Shown here: positions 41,524 through 53,100 of the stretch, piece by piece
Position numbering within the stretch: position 1 is the stretch's first letter
How the letters are laid out: each line of letters starts with the position of its first letter
Origin: Saccharina japonica
Taxonomy: Eukaryota > Sar > Phaeophyceae > Laminariales > Laminariaceae
Assembly (NCBI GenBank): GCA_008828725.1
Contig: MEHQ01002147.1
Coordinates: 2,731-66,730, forward strand
Length of the DNA stretch: 64,000 nt
Direction: 5' to 3'
The notes under the pieces: model-generated
The model's database searches: none
The model's input: only the letters and a program-made list of their open reading frames with translations
What the model was told of the DNA's origin: nothing
Program-made: the position numbers and the translations under genes

Positions 41524-42719
41524 GTAATATGAGCAAGCCTTCGGAGTTAATGTGGACACCATCCCTGAAAAACCTTCAGCATAGACTATATACTGTAGTT
41601 CGTATACGATTATGGGACACCACCCTTGAAGAACCTTGAGCATAGGCTATTATATAGGATTTAGTGTGGCGCTCGCCGCTCAACACGATTTCCCAATCCA
41701 ATTTTCTTAGCGCCCGTCAAAAAGGGAGCCATATGTTCTTATCATATCATATAATAGGTTATTTCACGTTCGTGGGCCTATACTGCTGTGCACCAGTTAT
41801 CAACAACTACAGCAGCAGTACGACGAACACACAAAAAACACACACTCTCTGACGAATTTCCAAGCTGTTTTTTCTTGACAGCGGGGGGAGAGCAAACGTG
41901 CAAACTGCAAGCCAATACTGACCGATGCGTTACTGGGAAAGTACTTTCAGAAGACCTTTCCAACGCCATCATTTTCATTCTGCCCGCCCCCTTTGCTTCG
42001 GAAAAAATGAAGTTGGAAAAATCCGTTCAAGGGGGTATGTTATCTGGCAAACGCCGACCGATGCGTCTACGGAAATATTGAAATATTGAGAGACCTCGTG
42101 AAGACTTAAATTTTCCTAGACTAGCCTTGGCGTTGTGTGCGCCCCCCTAGTTTTGGAGGAGATCAGCTTGGCATTTCGTCGGAGGGGAGGGGGGGTGTTC
42201 TCTTGAATATGTACATATTGCATTGGAGTCGACTTCTGTGATTTTGACCGAATATGATAGGTCGATACTTCGCTTTGCAAGCTACAAAACAGCAGAGAGT
42301 AGTGAATGTCACACGTCGGTCGAGCGTGTTCTACATTAATTCCTAGAACTGTGAGTTGGATTACTAAACGTCGCCGGTATTACTTATAGTTGGCTAGGTT
42401 TGGCTTCGCACGTAAATCCATTTCGGAGTGTATAGCAGGAGTTGTTGTAGATATGTATGGCCGACATGGCCGCTGGTGTAGGTAAAAGTTGGTTGCGGCG
42501 TGCCAACTATTCGACTAATTAGGTTTCCGTGTGCCACGGAGGCTTCTTTGCTACGGGTGCAGATTTCCCCGAGAGACCTGGCTGAGAGGTCTATACCGCA
42601 ACTCGCGGCGTATTTCAAGTCATCGGCATCGACTGACAGTAGTATTAATAGTAGTGCTGGTGCCGATGGCAGTGCCGAAGGTCGTTGGCGTTTGTTTTAT
42701 CACATGTTTTGTACATATA

Positions 42720-43370
42720 CTAGGGTTGCACCCCGGCCTCAAAATTTGGAACCGGCAACCGGACCGGATTGTGGGGGGTTCAGACGGAACCGGAACGGGT
42801 ACCCGGCCTGCTTTCAGCCCGGGTATCCGGGTACCCGGGTACTCGGGTTACCAAGCACTATTTCCTCCCCTTTTAGCGTGTCAGTGGGCCTGAACGGTCC
42901 GCAGGCGGCGTGGTAAGGCGGACGGTGGGAGGGAATGACTTCATTGGGTCTATTATCTCGATGAATCATGCCAAAGAAAGAAGATGGAAGGCAGAAGGCT
43001 GCCTCTCCAAATACCCGGGGTAAATTTATTTGTTCCGGTCCGATTCCGGTTCCGACGGTTCCGGGTACCCGCCACCGGGTACCCGGTTCTCAGTCAGACG
43101 GGATGCAACCCTATTAATAGTAGCGTGTTGTGCGAAGGCTGTTGGAGAAAAGGAAAAGGGAAAGTCTAGGGGCACAGTGTATGTATAAATCAACGTATAT
43201 CCCAGTCTTGGGGGCTCCGTAAAGCACAATCAACGGGTACCCGAGTACCCGGGTACCCGGGGTTCAAATACCCGGGGTAAATTTGTTTGTTCCGGTCCGA
43301 TTCCGGTTCCGACGGTTCCGGGTACCCGCCACCGGGTACCCGGTTCTCAGTCAGACGGGGTGCAACCCAA
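42720..43370. repeat. GGGTACCCG-rich element in three copies, inverted and direct
   Basis: The block AGGGTTGCACCCCGGCCTC ... GGTACCCGGG (42722-42850) faces two direct copies of the complementary arm (43008-43115 and 43265-43370), each with TTCCGGTCCGATTCCGGTTC, CGACGGTTCCGGGTACCCGC and CAGTCAGACGGGATGCAACCC. The copies are nearly identical. The ends (GGGTTGCA / TGCAACCC) look like terminal inverted repeats of a non-autonomous DNA element, two of them in tandem. Confidence 0.7.
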
Positions 43371-43502
43371 CTGTAGCATATACGTACAAAACGGAGCAAA
43401 ATAGCGCCAGCAGACTATTAATAGTAAAGAAAGTCAGTCAGTTGGCTGGCTTTACACCAATGATGCTACAGTAGTAACTACTCGTACCGGAAAATCATGT
43501 GC

Positions 43503-43603
43503 AGTAAGTAGGACCAAATATTGTTAGTAAAAGTGCGTAAACATATAGGTTTTTGGGTGTACCGTAGGTCCTATTTACTAGTATTTACTATGGTCCCCCG
43601 TAA
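43503..43603. repeat. MITE F copy
   Basis: Starts AGTAGGACCAAATATTGTTA and ends ACTATGGTCCCCCGTAAATA; the centre has CATATAGGTTTTTGGGTGTA and CCGTAGGTCCTATTTACT. Confidence 0.7.
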
Positions 43604-43907
43604 ATAGCCGGCAAGTCCAACCAACTGACAGCCCTATTGACCCCCCCTGTTGATACTGCCGTGGTCAAGGATGGGCTCTATTATTAATAGTCTACGTATC
43701 CCCTGGGGTACACACCCGAGGCCCTACAACAGTAGTAGGGCGCCCGGCCGTCGATAAACCAGGAACTTGCCCGACGAAATGGTGGCTGAGAGTTGGGTGG
43801 CATAAAATAGTAGCCAATAGTAGCCTGCGCTCAATGGTGGCAACAACATAAGGCCTCGACTGCCTCGACGCCAAATTGACTCTTCTCCTGTCTCACGGGC
43901 GGCTTCT

Positions 43908-44108
43908 ATGCCGGCGGGACATGTCCGGTACTCTACGAGCACGGCCGATAAACGACGAGAAACGGCAGTTCAGTCCATCAACGACCTGCTGCGTGTTCGA
44001 AGAATCGCGTCATCGGGCGTGTTGCAATTGCTGCAAAAGCTGTACAACTATCATACGAGTACGAAGGCGTGGCGGGAGGGCGAGCAAGCGAGTATGTCGT
44101 ACGGTTAG
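43908..44108 (+). CDS. Unrecognised 66-aa coding-like frame
   Basis: The frame has a regular amphipathic composition (RRETAVQSINDLLRVRRIAS, GVLQLLQKLYNYHTSTKAWR) and GC-rich third positions, like the real exons here. It either ends at TAG 44106-44108 as a 66-aa protein or is a first exon with donor TACG|GTTAGT at the same place. No family is recognised. It could equally be a chance frame or a transposon remnant. Confidence 0.3.
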   Translation: MPAGHVRYSTSTADKRRETAVQSINDLLRVRRIASSGVLQLLQKLYNYHTSTKAWREGEQASMSYG

Positions 44109-44905
44109 TCTATTCTGACTGCTGATGTGTACCTGCTGGCTACATTCATTAGTAGGCTACAGCAAGCAGTAGTAGGGTAGCAAAGTGTTTACGAGTACCC
44201 GCGTTTATGCAGCGCAGACAGGACCGACGTACTTGCAGTCAAAATACTTCAACACAAACCGTTCCGGTACCCGTGCTCGTACCTTGCATGATACATAGAA
44301 CTCGATCTTGGATGATGCCATACGCACGGCAGGCAGTGAGTCAGGCAACCTCGTTTGTATGTGCTCTCCCCGCGTTCCTCGTGTTCGTCGTTAGTGTAGT
44401 CGTCGAGGGGGCGAAGTTCGTCGAGGCGAGCCTGCCAGAACGAATTACTAGTCAATATATAGAAACTTCTGAAAGACAGCAAGTGACACAAACAAAACGT
44501 TGGTCTAGACGCGGCCCGCGTTCTCTAATACGTTCCACGTCGTGGCGATGCTACACATGCCACACCTTGCACGAAAAGTGCAGCTAATTTTCTCTGTGTT
44601 ATTTTACCTGGAGCAGCAATATGCAGAGGAGACGAAGTTGGATGGACAAAATGGACGAAAACACACAAAAACACGAAAACCAAAAACTCAAAAGGGTGTT
44701 CCATTTATCGAAGAGGCGTACACACAAAGGGATTCCACTCAACCGAACTCTCCGACAATCACGCCTTGACCCGACCCACCACAGCTGCAGCTGCGCGCGG
44801 AGGGCAAGCAGAGTGCAAGAAGACGGGTGCACTGGCGGACACACGTGCAAGAAAGCTACCCATCTGTGAGAGCTGCACCTTGCGGCAGGAAGGGTTGGAG
44901 GCGCC

Positions 44906-47900
44906 ATGTATCAACCACCTATCGTGAACTTTCCTGTGTTCTCGGTAACTTGGTCAGAGTCCACAGATGCCAACGGGGTCACCACTCCCGCGGTGCTCGC
45001 GGCTGGCGGAGGCGGCGCTGGAAAGACAGGGGTCGGCAACAAAATTGTGCGTGTCTTGATGGGGTCGCTTTAGGAGGGGCGGAGCGGTTCCGTCGAACTG
45101 CCGTAGTGTTTTTTTCAAGAGAGAATATCGTATGTACTGCTGCTCTGCTGTATCTCATCGCTCGAAACTTTGCGAAATGGCTCAATGGGCCTGGGCGACG
45201 TTCGGGGGTATTATAGCGGGGGGGTAGCGGGGTGAGGTTATTGCCGACACGCTCGCCGATTAGCTTGTCTCTATGTGTGTTTGTGGCTTGATATTGTGAT
45301 GCTTGCCTCGGGCGATACTGTATACCCCCTCCTTTCCGACGAGGATCTTGGTTGATCTGGCTACATTGTAGCTGGATTTGAAGTGATTTTTAGCGAAGAC
45401 GCGTGGCATCGTGTATTTGTTCCGCGTGTACACACCAGTACAACAACGTACCCGTGGCTGGACTGAAGCATTGCTTGCAGCACGCGGCACGTGGAACAAG
45501 AGATACACTCGTGTTCTACAGTATTACTAATAGTACAAGTAGTATCTCTAACATCATGTGATACGTCGTCGCAACGTTGTCCTTGTAACTCGTCCCGATG
45601 TTCACTCGCTGCGCCTGCCGCACTACTTTTTTAGCATTGCCCGTCAAAGATATTCACGTAGGAGAAGGCAGTTTAGGGCCCGTATTAACGAACATTTGTT
45701 TTCGTTCGTTTGAGTTTTTTTTTTTCGTTCGTTTGTTTTGATTTGACCTGATTGGTCGAAACGTGAATAACCAGCAAGATATTTCGATTTCAAAACTGAG
45801 TAGTTCAATAAAACCGAATTCCACAAGAAGTCTTTTGGGACTTCTTTTGCTCTTTTTTTTCTGTTGAATTGGGAGTTCATCCAACTCGGCGTGGCGTGTT
45901 CCATGAAACCGAAGGAAGCCACGCAAACTTGAGCCATGTCGTCGACTGATTCAGAGGCGAGATCCACCATTCCCGAGAGGCACGGCCACCGGATCAGCCG
46001 CAGCGCGAGGTCCGACGGGCCCTAGCATAGGGTAGACCGCTTGCGGTGCCTAAAAAGTAACATAGGCCGTCGCAAATCCAATTTTTCACCCCTCTTTGCC
46101 TCCCAAACCACACGAGCACCGACCAGGTCGCGACTTGGCGTAGAAGTTCGATCGCTGTATCCCCGTCGCTGCTGCCCGCGTTGGGCTTCGGGGCTGCGCC
46201 ATCCCACCCAAGACATCCCTAGAGTGATAGCCTCCTAGCCGGTGCTGGCAGACATAATTTTCCGCTGGCAGCGGCGCCCCGGGGAGGACACAGGCCGTAG
46301 GTCGCCTCGTTGGTTACTCACGGGTGTTCGTTGACCCTTGTGCGTTATTCTCATTTTTTGACGCAATACACCATTCCTCGATAAGACCCAAACACGTTTT
46401 TTCAGGGAAATCGTATTCAAAACAAACGAAAAACAAAAATTGTTTTCCCATTTCAATAAAAAGCGATGTTCGTTAAGATGGGCCCTTAGGCCTGTGTCCG
46501 ACGGTGGGTAACTGGACTTCTGTACGCGTAACAGGCATACCTGGTACATGATGGTAATCGTACGCGTAGCCTCAGTGTGGGAGTTCCTAGAGGTGGGACG
46601 GACGACGCCCAAAACTGCCGTCTCCGGTCTCCTGTCATATGTGGTTCCCGTACGTTGTATACTGCAGTGTAGTAGAATTCACAGCAGTATGATAAGTGAT
46701 AAGTGATGCAGGACGCCCGTTCCGAGTATCACGTGGCATGATGGCATGGCACCGTTCATTTTTTTCAAGTCGCAGGCTATCGTGACGTCGTGACTCGACT
46801 CATCCAGCTAGTTGTTACGCAATCGGAAATCAAGGACTGCCAAAGGGCGGTTTCCGATCTAGCCTGTGTTCGACGGGATTTTTTCTGGACCCCTTTTTAT
46901 CTTCCTGTCGTCAGTCGGGTCGTTTTTTTCGTTGTTCTGTCGTATTTCTTAAGGCGTTTTATATGAGGGGGTACGGGGGTACGGTAGGCGAAAATCAGTT
47001 GGAATCTGCTTCGTTGTCGCACGCCTTTTCCTCGAGCAACGCGTGTGCTTCACGTAAGGGAAGTCCCCGCCCAAGTTGTCGTCGCCGCCGTGGCTTTGGG
47101 GTTTCATCGAGAGCCGCCAAAGCTACAGTAATCGCACCTGTTGGCGACATGTCATCCGATACCGCGCGCTGCTGCCGTCGGACGAAGGTACAACGCTTCT
47201 GGCGGGCGGAGACAAGTATGTGCCATGCTTACTCGCGGCGAGCATCAGCAGTAGCAGCAGCAGTGATAAAAGCCAAGCCAGCTTCGGTACTGTTGTACAT
47301 ATGAATAGGATGCTGTGTAGTGTGGGCGTATGGTCGATAGCTGGTGTACCAAATACAATCTGATTGGTGCACTCCCGTTCGGTTCCGCCGCAACTTTTTC
47401 CCTCCTCGTTTCGTCGCACTCGTTGGCCTGTCGTTCTCATGACTCATGACAGTCTCTCTTTTCCGTCAAGGGTGTCGCGGGCAAACCTTCCTACACCATC
47501 GCGGGCGAGCTCGAAACGTCTCCGGAGACGTGCAACTGCGTTGCCGCTAGCGGCAATGGCCAGCTAATAGCTGCGGCGGTCGGGAAAAACGTGCGGATCT
47601 ACGCCAGCAATCCCTCGGGTTTCCACCTGCTGTCTAACATCCAGGTGAGGAGTTCGTATGGTAGTTGGGGTGCTGCCTGCACACCTGCTGCAGCTGCTGC
47701 ACCTGGTTTTGTGTTTGCAAAACGTTAAAAAGACACCTTGGCCTGTGAGATTCGAGAGTTTCGAGATTTGAGAGTTTCGTCCAAATTCACCTTTGCAAGG
47801 TGCGTGTGATACTTCGATCGCGCGTGCATATTGTGTACGGGGTTTCATGACGCCGTGTACGGTTGTTTCACAAGCGGTTTAGTTGCTCTTGCAGGTACAC

Positions 47901-50900
47901 GGTAAAAGTACGTATGTCTTGTGGGCTGCGCGATGCCTTCGAACTGCCACCATCCAATCGCCGCAGGCAGCATCAGCGACGGCAGCTGGCAGCAGCGACA
48001 ACAGCAGCGCGGTCCACTTTTCGAAAATGACCCTCGAGATCTAATAGTTTCGGGCGGGCGGACGCCTGCCACTGCTGTAGCCGGTCTTAGAAGCGTTGCC
48101 GCCCTTCTCTTGTCGGTGTCGCACCCTCCATGCCGTGCCCTTATTTGAGATGGCACCATTCCCATTTTTTTTTTTTTTTTTGTCCATCCCATTTATTATC
48201 TTCGCACTTCCGTCTTTCTCCCTCCCTACTGTAGTCGTAACTCAGATCCGGGGTCACAAAGTAGGCTCCTCCCTCCTTCCCCACTACGGTTCTTGCTTTG
48301 CGTTTTTATCGCGAGAAGATTTCAGCACTTTCTTCCCTCGTCAACTCTCGTCGAATTTTGCTTACCCACGCTATAATATGCGCTCCATTGCGTTGGATCA
48401 AATGTCACTACTACTGGTGTATGAGAGCGCCGTGCTTGCTCTAAAGTTGGCGTTGACGTTTGCAACCGTTACAGGTATAATACCATCATACTTATCATAC
48501 CCATCATACCGTAGACGTCACCTGGAGGCGAGGCAGGCGCAAACCGTTGCTACGTTAGGGCTCGACATCTTCACAACATCCATTTGACTTGAAGACCCAG
48601 TCTTATTTAAGATGGTATAGCTGTCGCTGAGAGCTCGCGGTGCTACACCACTGCTCGAATTCACAACACACCTCTAAACAGGACTGTGAAGATGGTATTG
48701 CTGTCACGAGTAAGAACTCGCGCAGCCGGCTATTTGTAACTGTCGTCAACTTGTGTGCGTCGGCTGATTTTATTTATCAATTTCGAGAATCGTACCGCTC
48801 TGACCGGGAGTATAAGGATGATTTCTACGTTAACGTTTAATCGAAATGGTCCTTATATTTACGGTCAGAGTGGTATACTGTAAGTATTAGGTCAATCTCG
48901 GTCGGCGGTCGTAGCACCTCAGTCGTAGGTCCCGGCCTGAGCTCGCTCGAAAGGGGTACGTACGTATAGTACCTTGATTGGCGCGGTGTAAATTAGAAAG
49001 TCCCATTTGCTTGTGTACTAAAATCGTTTTCTAATACTGCTGTATGTCAGCTTTGAGTTCAACGGATTGAATAGCCGCAACTCAGCTTTTGCAAGCTGAT
49101 TGGCTGGTACGTAAAAGCTCACGCAGCAGGATATTTGTAACTGTCGTCAACTTGCTGTAGCTGATACGTCGGTCGCGCTTGTTACCCCATTCCTCTTATT
49201 GGTACGTGCAGCAGTAGTGAACTACCAGTATATTTCTTGTCCCCGGAGTCGGATAACAGTGAATCGACTCTAGCATTATTAATAGTGTGACACATCTTAC
49301 GGTAGTTTCACTTATTTATTTTTGCGACATATGATACCAGGTATGCATCGTTGGTGTGCCCTGGTACGCACCGGTAGCCTTTTGTTTAGTGCATCACACC
49401 GTTTCTGCTCTGCTGTTTGTGTAATCGCTTGCCGCCGTAAAACCGCGTTTGTATGTCGACTGCTCTGCCGCGGCGGCGCCGGTGCAGGCCGACTACGCCG
49501 AGGTGGAGAGCTGCATCAGCTCCATCGCTTTCGCCGAGAAGCCGCTGGAAAGCAACGGTGACGGAGGGGCAAGCGGCGGCATGCTGCTGGCGACGGGGGG
49601 GGAGGATGGGATGTTGAGGGTGTGGGAGCTCCGCGCCGACCGAAGTGAGTCACATAAAATATGTACAGGGTACAGGGGCTCGGTTCGTGTGGCAGTATCA
49701 GGTTTTTGTACATATATCTTATGTCTTGGTGCTTGAGTTGTCGCCGGGTGGGACGCGAGTGTGTTGAACTAAAACGCGTGGGACGAGAGCGCTATGTATC
49801 TGTGCTGTGTAATTCGTCGGGCTTGCTGCTGAGAGCGTGCTGCTAAGAGCGTGCTGCTGAGACCGCTCTACGGAGGTGCACTACTGGCGGGGGAGGGGGG
49901 AGGGGGGCATACTCATTTGGTGCTTGCCTTAAGTCATTGGACCATTGACCACGCGTCCCTTTCGAGACGGAGGGGGGGTGTGTGCTCATGTCATGCATGG
50001 CCGTATTCGTATGACCAAGCACCTTCGCGTCCCTGCAATGCCGGACCGGAGCATCGAGTTTTCACTGACCTGGCAGACAATGCTTGCATCGAGGAGCTTA
50101 TTCCGTTTGCCTGTGATACCGTGGCACGATGGTAGGTATGTAGCTTTTTTGTCGTCGGGGGTGAAGGCAGGATGCCGATACTGCTCTCCCAAGCGGTAAT
50201 ATCGCATCGCGGGTAGCATGGCGCGCAGATGTCCGTGGCATCGGGGTTCGCTTCTTTTCTTTTTTTTCGTAAAAGGGTTAATGTGTCCGGACAGCCGAAA
50301 CACCGTACGGCATTAACCAAACACAGTTTTAACACATTGTAACGAACACTATGCTTAACTATATGCCTGGTATATCGTACGAAGTATGGTTAGAGTTTCT
50401 TAGACGTACGTGCATATGTACGTGGCTGCTGTAAGACTGACTAGGACTGAGGTCACTATGACTGGCTTGTACTGCACTATCGGGTGACCACATCGGCCGC
50501 TCGTAAGTCTTCGACATTGACGCGTACCGCCTTCGCCGGTTCCGCTTCGTCTGCGGCGTATCAGATCGTAACAAACCAACATCAATTATCTCAACTTAAC
50601 TATCAGTACTACTATGAATAGTGTTGATATACCGATAAATAAATAAATATATATATTGATACAATATCGATATTTGATATATTGAAGTTTTCGTTCAGTA
50701 TATCTGCCTAAAAATCACGGGAATGTGAGAGAATGGAGGGCAAAACACGTTCGATATTTCGATAAATCGAATGTTCGACATTCCGATTTATCGAAAATTT
50801 GTGTACGATATCCAACGCCAACTACGTACGTATTGTTACCTAGGACGTCGGGAGACAGGATTTTCAACCCTTGACAGAGAGCAACGTTTGCCTTGACATG

Positions 50901-53014
50901 CCGTGACTGACACCAAACTACTAGGTTCTAGTGTGGAACACTTCGGCCCTTCACTCTTGACAGCGCATGTTTTTATTGTTACTGAGTATTGATAGTACCC
51001 CCCTGCCTTGCACCTGTTGGCCCAGCGGGCGATGACGAGGGAGAAGAAGACCGACCACCCTCCTTGGTGGCCACTCTTGTGGCGGAGTGCAGTGGACACA
51101 CTAAGCCAATCACGTGCGTGCGATTTCACCCCTCGGCGCTGGTGGTGCTTACGGCTTCCAAGGACGGCACCTGCAGGTAACTATTAATAGCTATCATAAC
51201 CCTAACTCTCCCGCGCTTGACCAGCTTCATCTCTGTGTATGTACTTGGTTGTGTGTTTTTTGTGTTTTGGGGTGTTTCCAATTTCGAACCGCACCCGCGC
51301 TTTTGTGGACAATACACTCATGATTAGTGTGGGAACTTTTTCGCAGTAGTATGTGGGTTGAGACACCAATAGCAGTTTTTCAGTTGGGGATTATACAATA
51401 GTGTATACCAGTGTACCAGGTATCGGGTATAGTTGTACGGTACTCTTATGTACGTACGTAGTGCTGTCTGGTGTGTGGAAGGCTGGCGTACGAGTAGAAT
51501 TAAGTTGGTTTTCTTGCCCAAAAGGCGTTCCGGTTGTGCTTGTCGTCGGTGTTGCAAAGGCGGGGTTGTCTACCGCTTGCCGCGTGCAAGCTGTCCCACA
51601 TCAGACGGAGCTCACGGAAGTGTGGAAGCCCCGTTGCCCCTGAATTTCCGTACGTAGTTGCAAGTTGTGATGCCCGGAGCTGAGAAACAAGCAGGCCAGA
51701 CTACATACCACGCCCCCTACATCTGTTTACGGGGATAGTTGACTGTGTGGGCGGCCAAGATGTGTTACGGGGCGGGCCTCTTCGCTTGTTCGACAGTTTT
51801 TTTTCTATAAGGAAACAAAAATAAATATATACCGCGTTACCCGGGGGTATCACGTAGTGTGGTTGCCCCCCCTAAACGCGCGTGCACGGCCAGTTTTTCC
51901 TATACGGGAAGGGACAAAAAACATATATATATACGAGGTAATGGGCTACCAGGGTACCAGGTAATTATTTTCCCCCCGTATATACGTAAACACGATCGGT
52001 CCGTTACGCAAGAATTCCGCTCTGGACGGAAATATAAGCAACGTTTGGGTATCAAATTGGAAGACTGAAGGATCCTTACGTTTCCGGTCTGAGTAGTAAG
52101 TTACAAGGGCTTCATGCACCACCGATCGACCGCCCTCGTCCCCCCCCGCCCGTTTTGGTCTCCTTTTTGTCTCTTGTGGCGGGGCTGCGCGTAGGCTTTG
52201 GGACTGGCGGCAAGAATCGGAGGCGGCCCTTTTGCCAGGCTCGTCCGGCTTGCCCCCCACCGTCAAATCCCCGATCATCATGTGCCGCTCCTGCTGCTTT
52301 TCGCCAGCCAAGGACAACGCGATTTACACGGTGCAGAGCGGCTCGCGGGGCCATGCCCACGTCATCGAGTGGAAGTACAAGCTAGGGCCCGGGGCGGGGG
52401 GAAGAGGCGGGATCAAGTGCTCGGTAGAACCCACGAAGACCGTCGACGTGTCGCGGTTCCCGGTGACTTCCCTGTGCGTTCGAAGCGACGGGGCCCGCTT
52501 AGCCGTGGGTAATGTGGAGGGATCGGTGCTCGTTTACCGGCTCCCGGGGTTTGCAAAGGTGAGGGCGGCGTTTTTGGTGTTTTGGTCGCTCGCTGATGGA
52601 GCTGAGGTTTTGGATGACAGGGATCGGGGTTTGCAAATGTGGAGGCGGTGTTGTAGTGGGTTGATTGGTCGCTCGTCGACTGAGCTGGGGGTTTTGAAAG
52701 GGCAGGGGTCTGGGTGTGAGCTGCTGTTCCCCTTCTTGGCGTCGTTTTGGAGGGTTTGGGCTAGTAGAGGTTTCACTGCTGCTGCTGTGTGATCGCGTTC
52801 GAGGCAAGACGTTTACCTGGCGGTGGGAGTGGTTACAGGGGGCTGTGTTACGCGGTAGGTCGAGCTGCGCACTCTGTGCCAAGTTGGTGTCGGACGTGGC
52901 CGGTACTTCTAATTTATTGCTTCACCGATCCGAGTAGTCGGTTTCTGATTACAGCCCTGCGCCTACTACTGCTGCTACTAGTAGTACAACTACTGCTGCT
53001 ACTATTACTACTAT

Positions 53015-53061
<47 letters not shown>

Positions 53062-53069
53062 ACTCTACC

Positions 53070-53100
<31 letters not shown>

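Larger units (their letters stand above)
41117..44905. other. Region between copine and SEC12, upstream exon(s) of copine expected
   Basis: Copine (-) and SEC12 (+) are divergent here. The first coding exon of copine must lie on the minus strand in this region, ending in phase 0, but I could not identify it. Contents: MITE E (41441-41523), a cluster of GGGTACCCGGG-rich inverted repeats (42720-43370), MITE F (43503-43603) and a coding-looking frame at 43908-44108. Confidence 0.55.

Noticed and set aside
42500..42916. 138-aa plus-strand frame with a plausible first half (ISPRDLAERSIPQLAAYFKS)
   Set aside because: The second half lies in the GGGTACCCG repeat, there is no donor site at the border that I can defend, and part of the upstream sequence (42390-42475) is a repeat also found at 36898-37010.
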